Shown: positions 1-11,311, counted from the first letter of the stretch. The stretch: 64,000 bases of DNA from Diplolepis rosae (GCA_030998225.1 JAPYXD010000725.1:238124-302123), one strand, 5' to 3'. Notes: a model not told the origin generated them from the sequence alone. Made by a program: numbers and translations.

Positions 1-211
1 GTATGTTAAACAAAAAGTTTTATTGTTCGGTTTCATCCTTTTATGCTATATTGAATCGTGTATTATCGAAGATGTCAAATACCAGAATAACAGTTTTTAG
101 CTTCACGAGAAGTGAAAATGTTCACATATTATGCAATGTTTGCGTATTGTCTAGTGTCGAACCTAAAAAAGTGAATTTTGTCAAAAACCTAAAAATCGTA
201 TCCGCATTTTC
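1..211 (+). repeat. Class A monomer (reference copy, 211 bp)
   Basis: This is the first of the A-class monomers, taken from gtatgtt at 1 to the base before the next gtatgtt at 212. Diagnostic features are TATCGAAGATGTCAAATACC in the middle, CTTCACGAGAAGTGAAAATG, a TATGCAATGTTTGC dyad region, TCTAGTGTCGAACCTAAAAA, and a tail ending TATCCGCATTTTC. Two head forms occur among A monomers elsewhere: gtatgttaaacaaaaagtt (as here) and gtaggttaagcacgaagtt. The chosen phase is arbitrary, because a tandem repeat has no natural start. Confidence 0.95.
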
Positions 212-421
212 GTATGTTGAAAAAAAAGTTTCATTGTTCGCTTTCATCCTTTTATGCTATATTGAATCGTGTATTATCAAAAATATCAAGTATGCGAATA
301 ACTGTTTTTAGCATCACGAGAAGTAAAAATATTCACATACTACGCAATGTTTGAGTAATGTTTAGTTTCGAACCTTGAAACGTGCATGCTTAATAAACTG
401 AAAAATCGTATTTACACTTTC
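212..421 (+). repeat. Class B monomer (reference copy, 210 bp)
   Basis: The B class normally follows A. Its first 100 bp are close to A, then it diverges. It has TATCAAAAATATCAAGTATG instead of the A middle, CATCACGAGAAGTAAAAAT, CATACTACGCAATGTTTGAG, GTTTCGAACCTTGAAACGTG, GCATGCTTAATAAACTG and a tail ending TATTTACACTTTC. This copy has eight A after gttg where most B copies read gttgaacaaaaag. The most diverged stretch relative to A is about positions 160-190 of the monomer. Confidence 0.95.
365..381. other. B-class dyad: GTTTCGAACCTTGAAAC (example)
   Basis: Five-base arms GTTTC and GAAAC enclose a 7-base loop. This is present in most B monomers and absent from A, which reads GTGTCGAACCTAAAAAAG at the same place. 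TCGAACC within it is shared by both classes. Confidence 0.78.
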
Positions 422-942
422 GTATGTTAAACAAAATGTTTTATTGTTCGGTTTCATCCTTTTATGCTATATTGAATCGTGTATTATCGAAGATGTCAAA
501 TACCAGAATAACAGTTTTTAGCTTCACGAGAAGTGAAAATGTTCACATATTGTGCAATGTTTGCATATTGTCTAGTGTCGAACCTCAAAAAGTGAATTTT
601 GTCAAAAACCTAAAAATCGTATCCGCATTTTCGTATGTTGAACAAAAAGTTTCGTTGTTCGCTTTCATCCTTTTATGCTATATTGAATCGTGTATTATCA
701 AAAATATCAAGTATGCGAATAACTGTTTTTAGCATCACGAGAAGTAAAAATATTCACATACTACGCTATGTTTGAGTAATTTTTAGTTTCGAACCTTCAA
801 ACGTGCATGCTTAATAAACTGAAAAATCGTATTTACACTTTCGTATGTTAAACAAAAAGTTTTATTGTTCGGTTTCATCCTTTTATGCTATATTGAATCG
901 TGTATTATCGAAGATGTCAAATACCAGTATCACAGTTTTAAG

Positions 943-954
943 CTTCACGTGAAG
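943..954. other. 12 bp palindrome CTTCACGTGAAG (first of 13)
   Basis: A perfect palindrome centred on CACGTG replaces the common CTTCACGAGAAG. Copies begin at 943, 2803, 6104, 7965, 21859, 23545, 29440, 30704, 31968, 32810, 33652, 34915 and 35757. All lie on dimers that also read CCAGTATCACAGTTTTAAGC. None is seen after 35.8 kb, where the same background reads CACGAG or CACGCG. Confidence 0.9.
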
Positions 955-1474
955 TGAAAATGTTCACATATTTTGCAATGTTTTCATATTATCTAGTGTC
1001 GAACCTAAAAAAGTGAATTATGTCAAAAACCTAAAAATCGTATCCGCATTTTCGTATGTTAAACAAAAAGTTTTATTGTTCGCTTTCATCATTTTATGCT
1101 ATATTGAATCGTGTATTATCAAAAATATCAAATATGCGAATAACAGTTTTTAGCATCTCGAGAAGTAAAAATGATCACATACTACGCAATGTTTGAGTAA
1201 TGTTTAGTTTCGAACCTTGAAACGTGCATGCTTAATAAACTGAAAAATCGTATTTACACTTTCGTATGTTAAACAAAAAGTTTTATTGTTCGGTTTCATC
1301 CTTTTATGCTATATTGAATCGTGTATTATCGAAGATGTCAAATACCAGAATAACAGGTTTTAGCGTCACGAGAAGTAAAAATGTTCACATATAATGCAAT
1401 GTTTGCATATTGTCTAGTGTAGTACCTGAAAAAGTGAATTTTGTCAAAAACCTAAAAATCGTATTTACATTTTC

Positions 1475-1651
1475 GTAGGTTCAGCACGAAGTTATATTAT
1501 TCGGTTTTAGCTTTTCATGCTATATTGAATCGTGTATTATCGATGTTGCCAAATATGAGAATAACAGTTTTTAGCTTCACGAGAAGTGAACTAGTGTCGA
1601 ACCTAAAAAAGTGAATTATGTCAAAAACCTAAAAATCGTATCCTCATTTTC
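1475..1651 (+). repeat. Deleted A monomer, 177 bp (1 of 10)
   Basis: GAGAAGTGAA is joined directly to CTAGTGTCG. The 34 bp normally between them are missing, which leaves 211-34 = 177 bp. The lost segment holds the right arm of the GTGAA/TTCAC dyad and the whole TATGCAA/TTGCATA dyad. The middle reads TATCGATGTTGCCAAATATG. Confidence 0.93.
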
Positions 1652-2281
1652 GCATGTTAAACAAAAGGTTTTATTGTTCGCTTTCATCCTTCTATGCTAT
1701 ATTGAATCGTGTATTATCAAAAATATCAAATATGCGAATAATTGTTTTTAGCATCACGAAAAGTAAAAATGTCCACATACTACGCAATGTTTGAGTAATG
1801 TTTAGTTTCGAGCCTTGAAACGTGCAAGCTTAATAAACTTAAAAATCGTAATTACACTTTCGTAGGATAAGTACGAAGTTATATTGTTCGGTTTCATCTT
1901 TTCATGCTATATTGAATCGTGTATTATCGAAGATGTCATATACCAGAATAACAGTTTTTAGCTTCACGAGAAGTGAAAATGTTCACATATTTTGCTATGT
2001 TAGCATATTGTCTAGTGTCGAACCTAACAAAGTGAATTTGGTCAAAAACCTAAAAATCGTATCCGCATTTTTCGTATGTTGAAAAAAGTTTCATTGTTCG
2101 CTTTCATCCTTTTATGCTATATTGAATCGTGTATTATCAAAAATATCAAGTATGCGAATAACTGTTTTTAGCATCACGAGAAGTAAAAATATTCACATAC
2201 TACGCAATGTTTGAGTAATGTTTAGTTTCGAACCTTGAAACGTGCATGCTTAATAAACTGAAAAATCGTATTTACACTTTC

Positions 2282-3933
2282 GTATGTTAAACAAAATGTT
2301 TTATTGTTCGGTTTCATCCTTTTATGCTATATTGAATCGTGTATTATCGAAGATGTCAAATACCAGAATAACAGTTTTTAGCTTCACGAGAAGTGAAAAT
2401 GTTCACATATTGTGCAATGTTTGCATATTGTCTAGTGTCGAACCTCAAAAAGTGAATTTTGTCAAAAACCTAAAAATCGTATCCGCATTTTCGTATGTTG
2501 AACAAAAAGTTTCATTGTTCGCTTTCATCCTTTTATGCTATATTGAATCGTGTATTATCAAAAATATCAAGTATGCGAATAACTGTTTTTAGCATCACGA
2601 GAAGTAAAAATATTCACATACTACGCAATGTTTGAGTAATTTTTAGTTTCGAACCTTGAAACGTGCATGCTTAATAAACTGAAAAATCGTATTTACACTT
2701 TCGTATGTTAAACAAAAAGTTTTATTGTTCGGTTTCATCCTTTTATGCTATATTGAATCGTGTATTATCGAAGATGTCAAATACCAGTATCACAGTTTTA
2801 AGCTTCACGTGAAGTGAAAATGTTCACATATTTTGCAATGTTTGCATATTGTCTAGTGTCGAACCTAAAAAAGTGAATTATGTCAAAAACCTAAAAATCG
2901 TATCCGCATTTTCGTATGTTAAACAAAAAGTTTTATTGTTCGCTTTCATCATTTTATGCTATATTGAATCGTGTATTATCAAAAATATCAAGTATGCGAA
3001 TAACAGTTTTTAGCATCTCGAGAAGTAAAAATGATCACATACTACGCAATGTTTGAGTAATGTTTAGTTTCGAACCTTGAAACGTGCATGCTTAATAAAC
3101 TGAAAAATCGTATTTACACTTTCGTATGTTAAACAAAAAGTTTTATTGTTCGGTTTCATCCTTTTATGCTATATTGAATCGTGTATTATCGAAGATGTCA
3201 AATACCAGAATAACTGTTTTTAGCATCACGAGAAGTAAAAATGTTCACATATAATGCAATGTTTGCATATTGTCTAGTGTAGTACCTGAAAAAGTGAATT
3301 TTGTCAAAAACCTAAAAATCGTATTTACATTTTCGTAGGTTCAGCACGAAGTTATATTGTTCGGTTTCATCTCTTCATGCTATATTGAATCGTGTATTAT
3401 CGATGTTGCCAAATATGAGAATAACAGTTTTTAGCTTCACGAGAAGTGAACTAGTGTCGAACCTAAAAAAGTGAATTATGTCAAAAACCTAAAAATCGTA
3501 TCCTCATTTTCGCATGTTAAACAAAAGGTTTTATTGTTCGCTTTCATCCTTCTATGCTATATTGAATCGTGTATTATCAAAAATATCAAATATGCGAATA
3601 ATTGTTTTTAGCATCACGAAAAGTAAAAATGTCCACATACTACGCAATGTTTGAGTAATGTTTAGTTTCGAGCCTTGAAACGTGCAAGCTTAATAAACTT
3701 AAAAATCGTAATTACACTTTCGTAGGATAAGTACGAAGTTATATTGTTCGGTTTCATCTTTTCATGCTATATTGAATCGTGTATTATCGAAGATGTCATA
3801 TACCAGAATAACAGTTTTTAGCTTCACGAGATGTGAAAATATTCACATATTTTGCTATGTTAGCATATTGTCTAGTGTCGAACCTAACAAAGTGAATTTG
3901 GTCAAAAACCTAAAAATCGTATCCGCATTTTCG
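2282..3933 (+). repeat. 1.86 kb sub-repeat, second copy (partial)
   Basis: Starts at 2282, 2703, 3124, 3335, 3512 and 3722 lie 1,860 bp from their partners in the first copy. The match ends at the monomer beginning at 3934, which is an A type (CTTCCATCC, then CGAAGATGTC) where the first copy has a B type. Confidence 0.85.
3335..3511 (+). repeat. Deleted A monomer, 177 bp (2 of 10)
   Basis: It has the same 34 bp deletion with identical joint as at 1475. It is the sub-repeat partner of that copy at 1,860 bp distance. Confidence 0.93.
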
Positions 3934-4353
3934 TATGTTAAACAAAAAGTTTTATTGTTCGCTTCCATCCTTTTATGCTATATTGAATCGTGTATTATCG
4001 AAGATGTCAAATACCAGAATAACAGTTTTTAGCTTCATGAGAAGTGAAATTATTCTCATATTATGCAATGTTTGCATATTGTCTAGTGTCGAACCTAAAA
4101 AAGTGAGTTATGTGTAAAACCTAAAAATCGGATCCTCATTTTCGCATGTTAAACAAAAAGTTTTATTGTTCGCTTTCATCCTTTTATGCTATATTGAATC
4201 GTGTATTATCAAAAATATCAATCTTGCGAATAACTGTTTTTAGCATCACGAGAAGTAAAAATGTTCACATACTACGCAATGTTTGAGTAATGTTTAGTTT
4301 CGAACCTTGAAACCTGCATGCTTAATAAACTGAAAAATCGTATTTACACTTTC

Positions 4354-4563
4354 GTCGGTTAAGCACGAAGTTATATTGTTCGGTTTCATCCTTTTATGCT
4401 ATATTGAATCGTGTATTATTGAAGATGTCAATTACCAGAATAACAGTTTTTAGCTTCACGAGAAGTAAAAATGTTCAAATACTACGCAACGTTTTAGTAA
4501 TGTTTAGTTTCGAACCTTGAAACGTGCATGCTTAATAAACTGAAAAATCGTATTTACACTTTC
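4354..4563 (+). repeat. A/B hybrid monomer (210 bp)
   Basis: The first half is class A (GAAGATGTCAATTACCAGAA, TTTAGCTTCACGAG). From GAAGTAAAAATG onward it is class B (ATACTACGCAACG, GTTTCGAACCTTGAAACG). The switch lies close to the CACGAGAAGT segment that both classes share. The tail carries the marker CAAATACTACGCAACGTTTT. Confidence 0.88.
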
Positions 4564-4740
4564 GTAGGTTAAGCACGAAGTTATATTGTTCGGTTTCATC
4601 CTTTCATGCTATATTGAATCGTGTATTATCGATGTAGCCAAATATGAGAATAACAGTTTTTAGCTTCACGAGAAGTGAACTAGTGTCGAACCTAAAAAAG
4701 TGAATTATGTCAAAAACCTAAAAATCGTATCCTCATTTTC
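4564..4740 (+). repeat. Deleted A monomer, 177 bp (3 of 10)
   Basis: It has the same 34 bp deletion, here with CGATGTAGCC in the middle instead of CGATGTTGCC. It directly follows the A/B hybrid monomer at 4354-4563. Confidence 0.93.
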
Positions 4741-5582
4741 GCATGTTAAACAAAAAGTTTTATTGTTCGCTTTCATCCTTCTATGCTATATTGAATCGAG
4801 TATTATCGAAGATGTCAAATACCAGAATAACAGTTTTTAGCTTCACGAGAAGTGAAAATATTTTCATACTATGCAATGTCTGCATATTGTCTAGTGTCGA
4901 ACTTAAAAAAGTGAATTTTGTCAAAACCCTAAAAATCGTATCCGCATTGTCGTATGTTAAACAAAAAGTTTTATTCCTCGCTTTCTTCGTTTTATGCTAT
5001 ATTGAATAGTGTGTTACCGAAGTTGTCAAATACCAGAATAACAGTTATTAGCTTCACAAGAAGGAAAAATGTTCACATACTACGCAATATTTCAGTAATG
5101 TTTAGTTTCGAACCTTGAAACGTGCATGCTTAATGAACAGAAAAATCGTATTTACACTTTCGTATGTTAAACAAAAAGTTTTATTGTTCGGTTTCATCCT
5201 TTTATGCTATATTGAATCGTGTATTATCGAAGATGTCAAATACCAGAATAACAGTTTTTAGCTTCACGAGAAGTGAAAATGTTCACATATTATGCAATGT
5301 TTGCGTATTGTCTAGTGTCGAACCTAAAAAAGTGAATTTTGTCAAAAACCTAAAAATCGTATCCGCATTTTCGTATGTTGAAAAAAAAGTTTCATTGTTC
5401 GCTTTCATCCTTTTATGCTATATTGAATCGTGTATTATCAAAAATATCAAGTATGCGAATAACTGTTTTTAGCATCACGAGAAGTAAAAATATTCACATA
5501 CTACGCAATGTTTGAGTAATGTTTAGTTTCTAACCTTGAAACGTGCATGCTTAATAAACTGAAAAATCGTATTTACACTTTC

Positions 5583-7443
5583 GTATGTTAAACAAAATGT
5601 TTTATTGTTCGGTTTCATCCTTTTATGCTATATTGAATCGTGTATTATCGAAGATGTCAAATACCAGAATAACAGTTTTTAGCTTCACGAGAAGTGAAAA
5701 TGTTCACATATTGTGCAATGTTTGCATATTGTCTAGTGTCGAACCTCAAAAAGTGAATTTTGTCAAAAACCTAAAAATCGTATCCGCATTTTCGTATGTT
5801 GAACAAAAAGTTTCATTGTTCGCTTTCATCCTTTTATGCTATATTGAATCGTGTATTATCAAAAATATCAAGTATGCGAATAACTGTTTTTAGCATCACG
5901 AGAAGTAAAAATATTCACATACTACGCAATGTTTGAGTAATTTTTAGTTTCGTACCTTGAAACGTGCATGCTTAATAAACTGAAAAATCGTATTTACACT
6001 TTCGTATGTTAAACAAAAAGTTTTATTGTTCGGTTTCATCCTTTTATGCTATATTGAATCGTGTATTATCGAAGATGTCAAATACCAGTATCACAGTTTT
6101 AAGCTTCACGTGAAGTGAAAATGTTCACATATTTTTCAATGTTTGCATATTGTCTAGTGTCGAACCTAAAAAAGTGAATTATGTCAAAAACCTAAAAATC
6201 GTATCCGCATTTTCGTATGTTAAACAAAAAGTTTTATTGTTCGCTTTCAACATTTTATGCTATATTGAATCGTGTATAATCAAAAATATCAAATATGCGA
6301 ATAACTGTTTTTAGCATCACGAGAAGTAAAAATGATCACATGCTAAGCAATGTTTGAGTAATGTTTAGTTTCGAACCTTGAAACGTGCATGCTTAATAAA
6401 CTGAAAAATCGTATTTACACTTTCGTATGTTAAACAAAAAGTTTTATTGTTCGGTTTCATCCTTTTATGCTATATTGAATCGTGTATTATCGAAGATGCC
6501 AAATACCAGAATAACAGTTTTTAGCTTCACGAGAAGTAAAAATGTTCACATATTATGCAATGTTTGCATATTGTCTAGTGTCGAACCTAAAAAAGTGAAT
6601 TTTGTCAAAAACCTAAAAATCGTATTTACACTTTCGTAGGTCAAGTACGAAGTTATATTGTTCGGTTTCATCTTTTCATGCTATATTGAATCGTGTATTA
6701 TCGATGTTGCCAAATATGAGAATAACAGTTTTTAGCTTCACGAGAAGTGAACTAGTGTCGAACCTAAAAAAGTGAATTATGTCAAAAACCTAAAAATCGT
6801 ATCCTCATTTTCGCATGTTAAACAAAAGGTTTTATTGTTCGCTTTCATCCTTCTATGCTATATTGAATCGTGTATTATCAAAAATATCAAATATGCGAAT
6901 AATTGTTTTTAGCATCACGAAAAGTAAAAATGTCCACATACTACGCAATGTTTGAGTAATGTTTAGTTTCGAGCCTTGAAACGTGCAAGCTTAATAAACT
7001 TAAAAATCGTAATTACACTTTCGTAGGATAAGTACGAAGTTATATTGTTCGGTTTCATCTTTTCATGCTATATTGAATCGTGTATTATCGAAGATGTCAT
7101 ATACCAGAATAACAGTTTTTAGCTTCACGAGAAGTGAAAATGTTCACATATTTTGCTATGTTAGCATATTGTCTAGTGTCGAACCTAACAAAGTGAATTT
7201 GGTCAAAAACCTAAAAATCGTATCCGCATTTTCGTATGTTGAAAAAAAAGTTTCATTGTTCGCTTTCATCCTTTTATGCTATATTGAATCGTGTATTATC
7301 AAAAATATCAAGTATGCGAATAACTGTTTTTAGCATCACGAGAAGTAAAAATATTCACATACTACGCAATGTTTGAGTAATGTTTAGTTTCGAACCTTGA
7401 AACGTGCATGCTTAATAAACTGAAAAATCGTATTTACACTTTC
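5583..7443 (+). repeat. 1.86 kb sub-repeat in second 5.16 kb unit, first copy
   Basis: This is the counterpart of 422-2281 at an offset of about 5,161 bp, with the same monomer order. The deleted A monomer here begins GTAGGTCAAGTACGAAG rather than GTAGGTTCAGCACGAAG, so this position has picked up a different head variant since the 5.16 kb duplication. Confidence 0.84.
6636..6812 (+). repeat. Deleted A monomer, 177 bp (4 of 10)
   Basis: It has the same joint as the other deleted copies and is the 5.16 kb partner of 1475-1651. Confidence 0.93.
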
Positions 7444-9097
7444 GTATGTTAAACAAAATGTTTTATTGTTCGGTTTCATCCTTTTATGCTATATTGAATC
7501 GTGTATTATCGAAGATGTCAAATACCAGAATAACAGTTTTTAGCTTCACGAGAAGTGAAAATGTTCACATATTGTGCAATGTTTGCATATTGTCTAGTGT
7601 CGAACCTCAAAAAGTGAATTTTGTCAAAAACCTAAAAATCGTATCCGCATTTTCGTATGTTGAACAAAAAGTTTCATTGTTCGCTTTCATCCTTTTATGC
7701 TATATTGAATCGTGTATTATCAAAAATATCAAGTATGCGAATAACTGTTTTTAGCATCACGAGAAGTAAAAATATTCACATACTACGCAATGTTTGAGTA
7801 ATTTTTAGTTTCGAACCTTGAAACGTGCATGCTCAATAAACTGAAAAATCGTATTTACACTTTCGTATGTTAAACAAAAAGTTTTATTGTTCGGTTTCAT
7901 CCTTTTATGCTATATTGAATCGTGTATTATCGAAGATGTCAAATACCAGTATCACAGTTTTAAGCTTCACGTGAAGTGAAAATGTTCACATATTTTGCAA
8001 TGTTTGCATATTGTCTAGTGTCGAACCTAAAAAAGTGAATTATGTCAAAAACCTAAAAATCGTATCCGCATTTTCGTATGTTAAACAAAAAAGTTTTATT
8101 GTTCGCTTTCATCATTTTATGCTATATTGAATCGTGTATTATCAAAAATATCAAGTATGCGAATAACAGTTTTTAGCATCTCGAGAAGTAAAAATGATCA
8201 CATACTACGCAATGTTTGAGTAATGTTTAGTTTCGAACCTTGAAACGTGCATGCTTAATAAACTGAAAAATCGTATTTACACTTTCGTATGTTAAACAAA
8301 AAGTTTTATTGTTCGGTTTCATCCTTTTATGCTATATTGAATCGTGTATTATCGAAGATGTCAAATACCAGAATAACAGTTTTTAGCTTCACGAGAAGTA
8401 AAAATGTTCACATATAATGCAATGTTTGCATATTGTCTAGTGTAGTACCTGAAAAAGTGAATTTTGTCAAAAACCTAAAAATCGTATTTACATTTTCGTA
8501 GGTTCAGCACGAAGTTATATTATTCGGTTTTAGCTTTTCATGCTATATTGATTCGTGTATTATCGATGTTGCCAAATATGAGAATAACAGTTTTTAGCTT
8601 CACGAGAAGTGAACTAGTGTCGAACCTAAAAAAGTGAATTATGTCAAAAACCTAAAAATCGTATCCTCATTTTCGCATGTTAAACAAAAGGTTTTATTGT
8701 TCGCTTTCATCCTTCTATGCTATATTGAATCGTGTATTATCAAAAATATCAAATATGCGAATAATTGTTTTTAGCATCACGAAAAGTAAAAATGTCCACA
8801 TACTACGCAATGTTTGAGTAATGTTTAGTTTCGAGCCTTGAAACGTGGATGCTTAATAAACTTAAAAATCGTAATTACACTTTCGTAGGATAAGTACGAT
8901 GTTATATTGTTCGGTTTCATCTTTTCATGCTATATTGAATCGTGTATTATCGAAGATGTCATATACCAGAATAACAGTTTTTAGCTTCACGAGATGTGAA
9001 AATATTCACATATTTTGCTATGTTAGCATATTGTCTAGTGTCGAACCTAACAAAGTGAATTTGGTCAAAAACCTAAAAATCGTATCCGCATTTTCGT
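7444..9097 (+). repeat. 1.86 kb sub-repeat in second 5.16 kb unit, second copy (partial)
   Basis: This is the counterpart of 2282-3933. It has an extra A in the run of a B-monomer head near 8090, one of many 1-bp homopolymer length differences in the array. Confidence 0.83.
8498..8674 (+). repeat. Deleted A monomer, 177 bp (5 of 10)
   Basis: It has the same joint and is the 5.16 kb partner of 3335-3511. It carries TTGATTCGTG in place of TTGAATCGTG. Confidence 0.93.
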
Positions 9098-9516
9098 ATG
9101 TTAAACAAAAAGTTTTATTGTTCGCTTCCATCCTTTTATGCTATATTGAATCGTGTATTATCGAAGATGTCAAATACCAGAATAACAGTTTTTAGCTTCA
9201 TGAGAAGTGAAATTATTCTCATATTATGCAATGTTTGCATATTGTCTAGTGTCGAACCTAAAAAAGTGAGTTATGTGTAAAACCTAAAAATCGGATCCTC
9301 ATTTTCGCATGTTAAACAAAAAGTTTTATTGTTCGCTTTCATCTATTCATGGTATATTGAATCGTGTATTATCAAAAATATCAATTATGCGAATAACTGT
9401 TTTTAGCATCACGAGAAGTAAAAATGTTCACATACTACGCAATGTTTGAGTAATGTTTAGTTTCGATCCTTGAAACCTGCATGCTTAATAAACTGAAAAA
9501 TCGTATTTACACTTTC

Positions 9517-9727
9517 GTAGGTTAAGCACGAAGTTATATTGTTCGGTTTCATCCTTTTATGCTATATTGAATCGTGTATTATTGAAGATGTCAATTACCA
9601 GAATAACAGTTTTTAGCTTCACGAGAAGTAAAAAATGTTCAAATACTACGCAACGTTTTAGTAATGTTTAGTTTCGAACCTTGAAACGTGCATGCTTAAT
9701 AAACTGAAAAATCGTATTTACACTTTC
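9517..9727 (+). repeat. A/B hybrid monomer, second copy
   Basis: This is the 5.16 kb partner of the hybrid at 4354, with one extra A in GAAGTAAAAAATG (211 bp). Confidence 0.87.
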
Positions 9728-9904
9728 GTAGGTTAAGCACGAAGTTATATTGTTCGGTTTCATCCTTTCATGCTATATTGAATCGTGTATTATCGATGTA
9801 GCCAAATATGAGAATAACAGTTTTTAGCTTCACGAGAAGTGAACTAGTGTCGAACCTAAAAAAGTGAATTATGTCAAAAACCTAAAAATCGTATCCTCAT
9901 TTTC
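9728..9904 (+). repeat. Deleted A monomer, 177 bp (6 of 10)
   Basis: It has the same joint and is the 5.16 kb partner of 4564-4740, with CGATGTAGCC in the middle. Confidence 0.93.
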
Positions 9905-10326
9905 GCATGTTAAACAAAAAGTTTTATTGTTCGCTTTCATCCTTCTATGCTATATTGAATCGAGTATTATCGAAGATGTCAAATACCAGAATAACAGTTT
10001 TTAGCTTCACGAGAAGTGAAAATGTTCACATATTATGCAATGTTTGCATATTGTCTAGTGTCGAACCTAAAAAAGTGAATTATGTCAAAATCCTAAAAAT
10101 GGTATCCGCATTTTCGTATGTTAAACAAAAAGTTTTATTTTTCGGTTTCATCCTTTTATGCTATATTGAATCGAGTATTATCGAAGATGTCAAATACCAG
10201 AATAACAGTTTTTAGCTTCACGAGAAGTGAAAATGTTCACATATTATGCAATGTTTGCATATTGTCTAGTGTCGAACCTAAAAAAGTGAATTATGTGAAA
10301 AACCTAAAAATCGGATCCTCATTTTC

Positions 10327-10536
10327 GCATGTTAAACAAAAAGTTTTATTGTTCGCTTTCATCCTTTTATGCTATATTGAATCGTGTATTATCGAAGATG
10401 TCAAATACCAGAATAACAGTTTTTAGCGTCACGAGAAGTAAAAATGTTCAAATACTACGCAACGTTTTAGTAATGTTTAGTTTCGAACCTTGAAACGTGC
10501 ATGCTTAATAAACTGAAAAATCGTATTTACACTTTC
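10327..10536 (+). repeat. A/B hybrid monomer, third copy
   Basis: It has an A-class first half (CGAAGATGTCAAATACC, TTTAGCGTCACGAG) joined to the B-class tail with the CAAATACTACGCAACGTTTT marker. The same tail occurs on an ordinary B first half at 15690-15899, so the tail lineage has moved between backgrounds. Confidence 0.86.
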
Positions 10537-10713
10537 GTAGGTTAAGCACGAAGTTATATTGTTCGGTTTCATCCTTTCATGCTATATTGAATCGTGTATT
10601 ATCGATGTAGCCAAATATGAGAATAACAGTTTTTAGCTTCACGAGAAGTGAACTAGTGTCGAACCTAAAAAAGTGAATTATGTCAAAAACCTAAAAATCG
10701 TATCCTCATTTTC
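10537..10713 (+). repeat. Deleted A monomer, 177 bp (7 of 10)
   Basis: It has the same joint, again with CGATGTAGCC, and follows an A/B hybrid at 10327-10536. It looks like a third copy of the hybrid-plus-deleted pair seen at 4354 and 9517. Confidence 0.92.
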
Positions 10714-11134
10714 GCATGTTAAACAAAAAGTTTTATTGTTCGCTTTCATCCTTCTATGCTATATTGAATCGTGTATTATCAAAAATATCAAATATGCGAA
10801 TAACTGTTTTTAGCATCACGAGAAATAAAAATGTTCACATACTACGCAATGTTTGAGTAATGTTTAGTTTCGAACCTTGAAACGTGCATGCTTAATAAAC
10901 TTAAAAATCGTATTTACACTTTCGTAGGTTAAGTACGAACTTATATTGTTCGGTTTCATCTGTTCATGCTATATTGAATCGTGTATTATCGAAGATGTCA
11001 TATACAAGAATGACAGTTTTTAGCTTCACGAGAAGTGAAAATATTCACTTATTATGCAATGTTAGCATATTGTCTAGTGTCGAACATAACAAAGTGAATT
11101 TGGTCAAAAACCTAAAAATCGTATCCGCATTTTC

Positions 11135-11311
11135 GTATGTTAAACAAAAAGTTTTATTGTTCGCTTCCATCCTTTTAGGCTGTATTGAATCGTGTATTAT
11201 CGAAGATGTCAAATACCAGAATAACAGTTTTTAGCTTCACGAGAAGTGAACTAGTGCCGAATCTAAAAAAGTGAATTATGTCAAAAACCTAAAAATCGCA
11301 TTCGCATTTTC
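11135..11311 (+). repeat. Deleted A monomer, 177 bp (8 of 10)
   Basis: It has the same joint, but in a different context. It has the gtatgtt head and an ordinary CGAAGATGTCAAATACC middle, and reads CTAGTGCCGAATC. The deletion has therefore been combined with a different monomer background, by exchange or gene conversion. Confidence 0.92.

Larger units (their letters stand above)
422..2281 (+). repeat. 1.86 kb sub-repeat, first copy
   Basis: Monomer starts at 422, 843, 1264, 1475, 1652, 1862 and 2074 give the order: A-B dimer (421), CACGTG-type dimer (421), A (211), deleted A (177), B (210), A with GATGTCATATACC (212), B (208). These sum to 1,860 bp. The same order recurs from 2282 and again in the second 5.16 kb unit. 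It is a repeat nested inside a repeat, so at least two amplification rounds are recorded. Confidence 0.88.
1..5161 (+). repeat. 5.16 kb higher-order repeat, copy 1
   Basis: The order of monomer variants from 1 to about 4859 is repeated from 5162 to about 10023 at an offset of 5161-5164 bp. Shared markers include the CACGTG-type dimer, the two or three 34-bp-deleted A monomers, the variant with GATGTCATATACC, and the A/B hybrid at 4354. The last part, about 4860-5161, is not matched at the end of copy 2. It carries a different dimer type (GTTATTAGCTTCACAAGAAG in B). The left boundary is unknown because the window starts there. Confidence 0.88.
5162..10023 (+). repeat. 5.16 kb higher-order repeat, copy 2
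   Basis: This segment matches 1-4859 variant for variant, with small differences such as single-base changes and 1-bp homopolymer indels that move the offset from 5161 to 5164. The match stops inside an A monomer at GAAGTGAAAAT: copy 1 continues with ATTTTCATACTATGC while copy 2 continues with GTTCACATATTATGC. A boundary inside a monomer is what unequal exchange between misaligned repeats would leave. Confidence 0.85.

Noticed and set aside
1..7. Window beginning exactly at a monomer head
   Set aside because: The phase I use (gtatgtt) is arbitrary and was chosen to fit, so this has no meaning.
3..311. Recurrent 86-107 codon open frames (about 120 copies), starting at ATGTTAAAC or at ATTGAATCG-type positions
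   Set aside because: They recur because the repeat recurs. The dimer is 421 bp (not a multiple of 3), each frame crosses an A-B boundary and ends at the same TAG in TTTTTAGC. Single indels break many copies, and the translated sequence matches nothing I recognise. No sign of coding constraint.
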